DNA of 20,163 nucleotides, from the NCBI GenBank assembly GCA_963966315.1, contig CAWZYX010000048.1, positions 1-20,163 of the forward strand. The letters run 5' to 3'. The DNA comes from Winogradskyella_A sp963966315. GTDB lineage: Bacteria > Bacteroidota > Bacteroidia > Flavobacteriales > Flavobacteriaceae. The notes under the pieces are model-generated. The model searched no databases. It was not told where the DNA came from and worked only from the letters and a program-made list of their open reading frames with translations. Positions 7,420-13,473 of the stretch are shown here, one piece after another (position 1 is the stretch's first letter; every line of letters starts with the position of its first letter). A program made the translations under genes and the position numbers.

Positions 7420-8679
7420 TTATTCTCCCATTGCTGCCATCAAAGCTGCAGACATTCTTTTATAAGTACCATTGACCAGTCTATCCCTTATAGCATCAAA
7501 AGCATCTAAGGTTTCTTCTACATCCTTGAGTGTATGCGTTGCAGTAGGGATCATTCTTAATAAGATCAAACCTTTGGGGATCACTGGATATACCACTATA
7601 GAGCAGAATATTCCATGATTTTCACGCAAGTCCTTTACTAAAGCCATTGCCTCTGGGATACTTCCTTTAAGATATACCGGGGTGACACAACTTTGTGTGG
7701 TTCCAAGGTCAAAGCCTCTTTCTCTCAAACCAGACTGAAGCGCATTGACATTTTCCCACAGTTTGGCTTTCAATTCCGGCATGGTTCTCAACATTTCAAG
7801 CCGCTTTAAAGCACCAACCACTAGCTGCATTTGTAATGATTTAGCAAACATTTGAGATCTCAGATTGTATTTGAGATAGTCAATAATTTCCTTATCACCC
7901 GCGATGAAGGCTCCCGTACTAGCTAAGGATTTGGCAAAAGTTGCGAAATAAACATCAATCTGGTCCTGAACTCCTTGTTCTTCACCAGCACCGGCACCCG
8001 TAGCACCAAGGGTTCCAAAACCATGTGCATCATCGACCAGAAATCTAAATTTATATTTCTTTTTGAGATCTACTATTTCTTTGAGTTTACCCTGCTCACC
8101 TCTCATTCCAAAGACACCTTCAGAAATGACTAAAATCCCTCCGCCTGTCTGTTCGGCCATTTTAGTAGCGCGTTCAAGATTTTTTTCCAGGCTTTCAATG
8201 TCATTATGTTTATATGTGAACCGTTTACCCATATGCAGTCGTACACCATCTATAATACACGCATGCGAATCAACATCGTAAACAATAATATCGTCCTTGG
8301 CCACTAAAGCGTCTATGGTGGACATGATTCCCTGATAACCGAAATTTAAAAGGTAAGCTGCCTCTTTACTGACAAAATCAGCCAATTCGTTTTGAAGTTG
8401 CTCATGCAGACTTGTATGACCAGACATCATTCTCGCTCCCATAGGATAAGCAGAGCCGTATTCCCTCGCAGCTTCGGCATCCGTTTTCCTCACCTCTGGA
8501 TGATTAGCTAAACCTAAATAATCGTTGATACTCCATGTGATTACCTCTTTACCCTGAAATAGCATCCGATTTGAAATCTGTCCTTCTAATTTTGGGAAAA
8601 CAAAATACCCTTCAGCCTGTGATGCCCACTTCCCTAGTGGCCCTTTGTCTCTGTATATTTTATCAAATAAATCCTTCAT
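7420..8679 (-). CDS. PLP-dependent alpha-oxoamine synthase, likely cysteate fatty-acyltransferase (capnine synthesis)
   Basis: This 419-residue fold-type I enzyme condenses an amino acid with an acyl thioester and loses CO2. The PLP lysine is K250 in FATFAKSLAS, the ring-stacking histidine is H139 in DSHACIIDG, and D216 and H219 lie in VDDAHGFG. Serine palmitoyltransferase, 8-amino-7-oxononanoate synthase and 2-amino-3-ketobutyrate ligase share this scaffold. However, the N-terminus (KGPLGKWASQAEGYFVFPKLEG) and YPMGARMMSGHTSLHEQL match the highly conserved flavobacterial form. A cysteate-using enzyme needed for capnine in Flavobacterium johnsoniae has been described and is of this type as far as I can judge. 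The neighbouring CBS-like enzyme strengthens the cysteate assignment. The start at ATG 8679 is preferred to the TTG at 8697. It has its own promoter and terminator. Confidence 0.8.
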   Translation of the reverse strand: MKDLFDKIYRDKGPLGKWASQAEGYFVFPKLEGQISNRMLFQGKEVITWSINDYLGLANHPEVRKTDAEAAREYGSAYPMGARMMSGHTSLHEQLQNELADFVSKEAAYLLNFGYQGIMSTIDALVAKDDIIVYDVDSHACIIDGVRLHMGKRFTYKHNDIESLEKNLERATKMAEQTGGGILVISEGVFGMRGEQGKLKEIVDLKKKYKFRFLVDDAHGFGTLGATGAGAGEEQGVQDQIDVYFATFAKSLASTGAFIAGDKEIIDYLKYNLRSQMFAKSLQMQLVVGALKRLEMLRTMPELKAKLWENVNALQSGLRERGFDLGTTQSCVTPVYLKGSIPEAMALVKDLRENHGIFCSIVVYPVIPKGLILLRMIPTATHTLKDVEETLDAFDAIRDRLVNGTYKRMSAALMAAMGE

Positions 8680-8745
8680 TCTGCTCAACGCTTTCAATTA
8701 ATAAGTTGTCCCTACCAGTCCAATTCAACCTTAAATCGTTGATCA

Positions 8746-8769
8746 AGCAAACTGGCAAACTCGGCAAAA
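8746..8769 (-). repeat. Three tandem 8-base units in the oxoamine synthase leader
   Basis: On the + strand the units read AGCAAACT, GGCAAACT and CGGCAAAA. On the transcribed strand this gives three TTTGC elements at 8-base spacing. The first overlaps the end of the -7 box and the other two lie just downstream, about where transcription begins. It may be an operator or a chance duplication. Confidence 0.4.
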
Positions 8770-8772
8770 TTA
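8765..8772 (-). promoter_or_regulatory. -7 promoter box for the oxoamine synthase gene
   Basis: The minus strand reads TAATTTTG, followed by CC, an exact TAnnTTTG match about 85 bases upstream of the ATG at 8679, which predicts a leader of about 80 nt. The surrounding 16 bases match those around the cysteine-synthase-like gene's box at 15 positions. Confidence 0.55.
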
Positions 8773-8832
8773 ATATTTAATCTTTTGACTGCATAATTAT
8801 ATTCAATATTCTATTCACCATCTTTTTAACAG

Positions 8833-8867
8833 AAAAACCTGTTAAGCCGGAGACCTAACAGGTTTTT
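8833..8867 (-). terminator. Terminator of the cysteine-synthase-like gene
   Basis: AAAAACCTGTTA (8833-8844) pairs perfectly over 12 bases with TAACAGGTTTTT (8856-8867), leaving an 11-base loop. Read on the minus strand it lies about 20 bases after the stop codon at 8889 and ends in TTTTT. It separates this gene's transcript from the oxoamine synthase gene. Confidence 0.85.
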
Positions 8868-8888
8868 TAATGAGAAAGGTTAGTTAGT

Positions 8889-9926
8889 TTATTTTACATA
8901 TTCTATAGCATCCTTTAATTGAGACATAGAATCAAAAAAGCCTTGTTTGTCCATCCACGAATCATTGTAAATTTTACTCATGTAACGAGAACCATGATCT
9001 GGAAACACGACTACCACTACATCTTCATCATGAAAGTAGCCGTCCTCATTTAGTTGCTTTATGGCCTGCATCGCAGCACCACTTGTATATCCAACAAACA
9101 GACCTTCTTTATTCGAAATTTCCCTTGCGGTATGAGCACTGTCTTCATCGTTCACTTTCACAAACGTATCAATAGCATCAAAATCCGTTGCTGAGGGAAT
9201 AAGATTCTTACCCAGTCCCTCTATCCGATAAGGATAAATCTCTTTTTCATCAAATTCTTTGGTCTCGTGGTATTTTTTTAGGACGGATCCATAGGCATCA
9301 ACACCAACAATTTTAATATCGGAGTTCTTTTCCTTTAAATACCGGGAAATACCAGAAATAGTTCCTCCAGTTCCACTGCAGGCCACAAGATGGGTGATTT
9401 TTCCTTGGGTTTGATTCCAAATCTCAGGGCCTGTCGTCTTGTAGTGGGCCTCGATGTTTAGTTCATTAAAATACTGATTGATATAAATCGACCCCTCAAT
9501 TTCATTGTGGAGACGTTTTGCAACCTCGTAATAAGACCTAGGGTCATCTGCAGGTACGTTGGCAGGACAAACATATACCTGAGCTCCCATGGCTTTGAGC
9601 ATATCAATTTTATCCGGTGAGGACTTTGAACTTACCGCTAAAATACATTTGTAGCCTTTTAAAATACTCACCATCGCCAGACTGAACCCGGTATTACCGG
9701 ATGTCGTTTCAATAATGGTATCACCCTTGGTCAGAATACCTTTGTTTTCTGCCTCTTCTATAATGTGAAGCGCGATGCGATCTTTTGCAGAATGACCTGG
9801 ATTGAAGCCCTCAACTTTTGCCAGATAGGATCCTCTGAGGTTAGAAGTGATCTGATTTAATTTAATTATTGGGGTATTACCTATAAGTTGCAATACATTA
9901 TCAAAAACTCTGTTTTTTTGATCCAT
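8889..9926 (-). CDS. Cysteine synthase/CBS-like PLP enzyme, candidate cysteate synthase
   Basis: This 345-residue fold-type II PLP enzyme replaces a leaving group at the beta carbon of a serine derivative. The PLP lysine is K48 in GHSAKDR, the substrate loop TSGNTG is at 75-80, the phosphate-binding GTGGT is at 185-189, and GYTSGAA (279-285) contacts the pyridine ring. The C-terminal part (YRIEGLG, NDEDSAHTAREI and SRYMSKIYNDSWMDKQGF) resembles cystathionine beta-synthase cores more than O-acetylserine sulfhydrylase. There is no haem-binding N-terminus and no CBS-pair regulatory domain. The usual proline before TSGNTG is threonine here. Next to a capnine-type oxoamine synthase, a role in making cysteate from an activated serine and sulfite is plausible but unproven; cysteine or cystathionine synthesis is the alternative. 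Confidence 0.78.
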   Translation of the reverse strand: MDQKNRVFDNVLQLIGNTPIIKLNQITSNLRGSYLAKVEGFNPGHSAKDRIALHIIEEAENKGILTKGDTIIETTSGNTGFSLAMVSILKGYKCILAVSSKSSPDKIDMLKAMGAQVYVCPANVPADDPRSYYEVAKRLHNEIEGSIYINQYFNELNIEAHYKTTGPEIWNQTQGKITHLVACSGTGGTISGISRYLKEKNSDIKIVGVDAYGSVLKKYHETKEFDEKEIYPYRIEGLGKNLIPSATDFDAIDTFVKVNDEDSAHTAREISNKEGLFVGYTSGAAMQAIKQLNEDGYFHDEDVVVVVFPDHGSRYMSKIYNDSWMDKQGFFDSMSQLKDAIEYVK

Positions 9927-9976
9927 ACCTTAAATTTTAAGAATTAAGGATGCCCTTAGTTCTTAGATTTAATTGG

Positions 9977-9984
9977 CAAAATTA
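9977..9984 (-). promoter_or_regulatory. -7 promoter box for the cysteine-synthase-like gene
   Basis: The minus strand reads TAATTTTG, followed by CC, 50 bases upstream of the ATG at 9926. It lies in the 74-base gap after the oligopeptidase B stop codon, where I see no terminator, so read-through from that gene is also possible. Confidence 0.6.
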
Positions 9985-10000
9985 GTATTTTTTTTTAACC

Positions 10001-12058
10001 CTACTGCGTTATTCCCTCCAAATCAAAAAGAAACACAAACTCTTCGGCGTGTTCTTTAAGAGATTCGAAGCGACCAGATGCACCTCCGTGGCCGGCTTCC
10101 ATATTGGTCCTGAGCAGGATTTTATGATTTCCCTGGTTAGCTGCTCTTAATTTAGCTACCCATTTTGTCGGCTCCCAAAACTGAACCTGAGAGTCGTGTA
10201 ATCCACTCGTAACATACAGGTTTGGGTAAATTTGTTGTTTTACGTTATCATAAGGTGAATAAGACTTCATGTAGTCATAAAATTCCTTCTGGTTAGGGTT
10301 ACCCCATTCATCGTATTCACCGGTGGTTAGAGGAATGCTGTCATCGAGCATTGTTGTCACGACATCTACAAAAGGAACTGCGGCAATCACTCCATTGTAT
10401 AAATTCGGAGCTTCATTAATGATCACACCCATTAATAACCCCCCGGCACTGCCTCCCATAGCATATAAATGATTTGGTGAGGTGTATTGAAGTTCAATTA
10501 GTGCTTTTGAGCAATCAATGAAATCACTGAAGGTATTTTTCTTTTTTAGAAGTTTTCCGTCTTCATACCATGAACGCCCTAAATATTCACCACCTCTAAC
10601 GTGGGCTATTGCATAAACAAATCCACGGTCTAAAAGGCTTAGGCGGACTGAAGAAAAATAAGGATCTACCGTTGACCCATAACTTCCATAGGCATAAAGT
10701 AAAAGAGGATTTTCCGCATTTAGCTCAATACCTTTTCTGTATACTATCGAAATTGGGATTTTAGTTCCATCCTGGGCCTTCGCCCAAACCCGTTCTGAGC
10801 AATAATTTTCTTTATCGAATGTGCCTCCCAACACCTCCTGTTCTTTAAGAACTTTGGAAATTTTTGACTTCAAATCAAACTCAATGACTGAAGCTGGAGT
10901 AGTCAGGGCATTGTAATGATACCTTAACTTTGTGGTGTTAAATTCTACATTGATACCCGTATAAGCCATGTAAGTTTCGCTCTCAAAAGGAATATAGTAG
11001 TCCTCTGCTCCATCCCAGCTCAATACTCTCAATTTATTTAATCCGTTACTGCGTTCGGAAAGAACCAGGTAATCCCTGAAAATATCAACCCCCTCGATCA
11101 ACACGTTATTCCTATGGTCGATCAGGTCCTCCCACTGGTCCATTTCAGTGTGCTCAGTTGAAGTTCTCATTAGCTTAAAGTTCTGAGCTTTATCTTTATT
11201 TGTAAGGATATAAAAGTGATCTTCATAGTGAGAAATACTGTATTCCAGACCACGCACCCTTTTACTGAACAGTTTGAATTTCCCTAGCGGTGTGTCTGCA
11301 TTCAGGAACTGATATTCATTGGTCATAGTACTATAGGATGTAATGATCAGGAATTGTCTGGATTTTGTTTTGTATATCGTTACTCCAAAAGTATTGTCTT
11401 GCTCCTTAAAAACTAAATGGTCCGCATTGGTCCTGATATTGTGTCTGTAGACCTCCGCACTTCGTAAGGTCACCGGGTCATTTTTCGTGTAGAATAGTGA
11501 AGTATTGTCATTACCCCATGATGAAGATCCGGTGGTGTTTTCAATTTTATTGTTGAGAATTTGCCCCGATTCCAAATCCTTTATTCTAATGGTGTATTGC
11601 CGACGCCCTGTAAAATCAGTACCAAAAGAGACTCTTTTATTGTCTGGACTTACACTAATTCCAACTAATTTAAAATAAGTATGACCTCTGGCCATCTCGT
11701 TACAATCGAAGAGAATCTCCTCTTCAGCACTAAGAAATTCCTTTTTCCTTGTATAAATTGGGTAATCTTTACCTTTTTCAAAACGAGTAATGTACCAATA
11801 GCCATTGTACTTATAAGGAACGGAGGCGTCGTCTTCCCTGATCCTCGACTTCATTTCCTGAAACAAGGCATCTTTGAATGATCTGGTATGTTCCAGCATG
11901 GCATCACAATAAGTATTTTCATCTCTTATATATTGCAGTACTTGAGGATCTTCACGATCTCTTAACCACAAGTAGGGATCCACTCGCTTATCACCATGCA
12001 TGGTCAAGACTTCAGGTTTAGTTTTAGCAACTGGTGGCCTGTTCATTGTTTTTTTCAT
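10001..12058 (-). CDS. ptrB: Oligopeptidase B-type S9 serine peptidase
   Basis: This enzyme cleaves short peptides, in this family usually after basic residues, in the cytoplasm or periplasm. At 685 residues it matches the size of oligopeptidase B. An N-terminal seven-bladed propeller precedes a C-terminal alpha/beta-hydrolase domain. The triad is Ser537 in GGSAGG, Asp622 in GLHDSQV and His657 in EAGHGGASGR, and RGGEYLGRSWYEDGK just before the serine is diagnostic of the S9A group. No signal peptide is seen, so the cytoplasm is more likely. ATG at 12058 or 12046 are both possible starts. It stands as a single gene, head to head with ybaB; the shared gap of 78 bases carries a clear -7 box only for ybaB. 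Confidence 0.93.
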   Translation of the reverse strand: MKKTMNRPPVAKTKPEVLTMHGDKRVDPYLWLRDREDPQVLQYIRDENTYCDAMLEHTRSFKDALFQEMKSRIREDDASVPYKYNGYWYITRFEKGKDYPIYTRKKEFLSAEEEILFDCNEMARGHTYFKLVGISVSPDNKRVSFGTDFTGRRQYTIRIKDLESGQILNNKIENTTGSSSWGNDNTSLFYTKNDPVTLRSAEVYRHNIRTNADHLVFKEQDNTFGVTIYKTKSRQFLIITSYSTMTNEYQFLNADTPLGKFKLFSKRVRGLEYSISHYEDHFYILTNKDKAQNFKLMRTSTEHTEMDQWEDLIDHRNNVLIEGVDIFRDYLVLSERSNGLNKLRVLSWDGAEDYYIPFESETYMAYTGINVEFNTTKLRYHYNALTTPASVIEFDLKSKISKVLKEQEVLGGTFDKENYCSERVWAKAQDGTKIPISIVYRKGIELNAENPLLLYAYGSYGSTVDPYFSSVRLSLLDRGFVYAIAHVRGGEYLGRSWYEDGKLLKKKNTFSDFIDCSKALIELQYTSPNHLYAMGGSAGGLLMGVIINEAPNLYNGVIAAVPFVDVVTTMLDDSIPLTTGEYDEWGNPNQKEFYDYMKSYSPYDNVKQQIYPNLYVTSGLHDSQVQFWEPTKWVAKLRAANQGNHKILLRTNMEAGHGGASGRFESLKEHAEEFVFLFDLEGITQ

Positions 12059-12098
12059 TGTTCTTTAAATCAGGGGTGCAAAAAGGATGGCAATTTAC

Positions 12099-12106
12099 TA
12101 ATTTTG
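12099..12106 (+). promoter_or_regulatory. -7 promoter box for ybaB
   Basis: TAATTTTG, followed by CA, is an exact TAnnTTTG match 30 bases before the ATG at 12137. Its flanks (TTTACTAATTTTGC) resemble the box of the cysteine-synthase-like gene. Confidence 0.6.
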
Positions 12107-12136
12107 CAGAGATCAAATTTTTAAATCTATATTGGT

Positions 12137-12460
12137 ATGTTTGGAGACATGATGGGTATGATGAATAAACTGAAAGAAGCGCAAAAAAAAGTTGAAGAAA
12201 CAAAAGAGCGACTCAATACTATTATGATAGATGAATCCAGCTCCCAAGGCGAAATAAAAGTTACAGTTACTGCCAATAGAAGTATTAAATCTATCGACAT
12301 TGACAGCGCCCTTTTAGAGGACAAAGAAATACTGGAAGACTTCTTAATTCTTACTCTTAACAAGGCCCTTGACAAAGCAAATGCTGTCAACGAAGCAGAA
12401 ATGGCTGCTGTTGCAAAGGAAGGGATGCCTGATATACCCGGTATGGATCTATTTAAATAA
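12137..12460 (+). CDS. ybaB: YbaB/EbfC family nucleoid-associated protein
   Basis: This 107-residue DNA-binding protein has the family pattern: an N-terminal methionine-rich helix (MFGDMMGMMNKLKEAQKKVEET), a central strand region with IKVTVTANRSIKSIDID, a second long helix (LILTLNKALDKANAV) and a C-terminal GMPDIPGMDLF. Homologues form dimers that bind and bridge DNA. In many bacteria the gene is next to dnaX and recR; here it stands alone with its own promoter. Its stop codon lies inside the end of the convergent threonine aldolase gene (8-base overlap), and no terminator separates them. Length and motifs agree with the family. Confidence 0.93.
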   Translation: MFGDMMGMMNKLKEAQKKVEETKERLNTIMIDESSSQGEIKVTVTANRSIKSIDIDSALLEDKEILEDFLILTLNKALDKANAVNEAEMAAVAKEGMPDIPGMDLFK

Positions 12461-13472
12461 CTGGTAAAATCTCCAAGACTTTAGCGTGCATTTCATCTGT
12501 ATAATCTAAATGGGTAACCATTCTTAGTTTATTACTACCCATTCCAATGATTGAGATGTGGTGTTTTCTAAGTTGCTCAAGGTAAGCAGACTCATCCAGA
12601 TCGTCATTTAATTCAAAAATGATGATGTTGGTCTCAATAGGTTCAACAAGCTTTATTTTCGAAGATTTCTCCAGAGCCAGACCAATTTCTTTCGCCTTTA
12701 AATGGTCCTCTTCAAGACGGTCTAAGTGTTGGTTCAATGCATAAATTCCTGCTGCAGCAAGGTATCCGACCTGACGCATACCTCCTCCAAGAATTTTTCG
12801 CACTCGTATCGCCTTTTCCATAAGCTCCTGTTTTCCTAACAGAATCGATCCAACAGGACAACCCAGCCCTTTGCTCAGGCAGACCGAAATGGTATCAAAT
12901 ATTTTTCCATATTGTTTCGGAGTTTCATTCTTCGCAACCAGAGCATTCCACAATCTGGCGCCGTCCAAATGAAAGCCTAAGTGGTGCTCATTTGCCAATT
13001 GTCTTAGTTTTAAGAGCTCCTTAAAATCCCAACAGGCACCACCTCCTTTATTGGTAGTGTTCTCAATTTCTATTAGGCTAGTTAAAGGACTGTGGTAAAA
13101 ATCGGGTGGATTGATCGCTGCCTTAGCCTGTTCCATTGTGAACATTCCTCTATGACCATCCACAAGTTTACAGGAAATACCGCTGTTAAATGAAGCCCCA
13201 CCACCCTCATAGTTGTAAATGTGAGCGTATTTATCGCAAATCACCTGCTCGCCCGGATTCGTGTGAAGTTTCAAAGCTGCCTGATTTGCCATACTTCCTG
13301 TTGGAAAAAATAAGGCTACATCCATACCAAACATCTCTGCTAAGTGTTCCTCCAAAGCATTAACGGTTGGATCTTCCTTGTACACATCATCACCAACAGA
13401 AGCAGACATCATAGCATCTAACATACCTTTTGTTGGTTTGGTTACCGTATCGCTTCTTAAATCTATCTTCAT
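12453..13472 (-). CDS. ltaE: Threonine aldolase (low-specificity, PLP-dependent)
   Basis: This enzyme splits L-threonine or L-allo-threonine to glycine and acetaldehyde in the cytoplasm. It has 340 residues from the ATG at 13472. The start MKIDLRSDTVTKPT and GDDVYKEDPTVNALE are family hallmarks. D170 and R173 lie in HLDGARLWN, and the PLP lysine is K201 in SVCLSKGLGCPVGS. The frame is open to an ATG at 13499, but that would overlap the metalloprotease gene. The ATG at 13472 follows that gene's TAA by one base, which points to translational coupling. Allo- versus low-specificity cannot be decided by eye. Its 3' end overlaps ybaB. Confidence 0.92.
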   Translation of the reverse strand: MKIDLRSDTVTKPTKGMLDAMMSASVGDDVYKEDPTVNALEEHLAEMFGMDVALFFPTGSMANQAALKLHTNPGEQVICDKYAHIYNYEGGGASFNSGISCKLVDGHRGMFTMEQAKAAINPPDFYHSPLTSLIEIENTTNKGGGACWDFKELLKLRQLANEHHLGFHLDGARLWNALVAKNETPKQYGKIFDTISVCLSKGLGCPVGSILLGKQELMEKAIRVRKILGGGMRQVGYLAAAGIYALNQHLDRLEEDHLKAKEIGLALEKSSKIKLVEPIETNIIIFELNDDLDESAYLEQLRKHHISIIGMGSNKLRMVTHLDYTDEMHAKVLEILPVI

Positions 13473-13473
13473 T

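Noticed and set aside
7420..8679. Assignment as biotin-pathway 8-amino-7-oxononanoate synthase or as serine palmitoyltransferase
   Set aside because: No other biotin genes are present, and the N-terminus and YPMGARMMSGHT region follow the flavobacterial capnine-type enzyme. A serine-using enzyme cannot be excluded without an assay.
8763..9992. Near-identical 16-base promoter segments of the oxoamine synthase and cysteine-synthase-like genes as a specific co-regulation signal
   Set aside because: They match at 15 of 16 positions, but ybaB has a very similar box (TACTAATTTTGC), so this is more likely the general housekeeping promoter than a pathway operator.
12127..12390. Minus-strand open frame opposite ybaB
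   Set aside because: It is antisense to a recognised ybaB gene and its translation is serine/leucine-rich shadow sequence.
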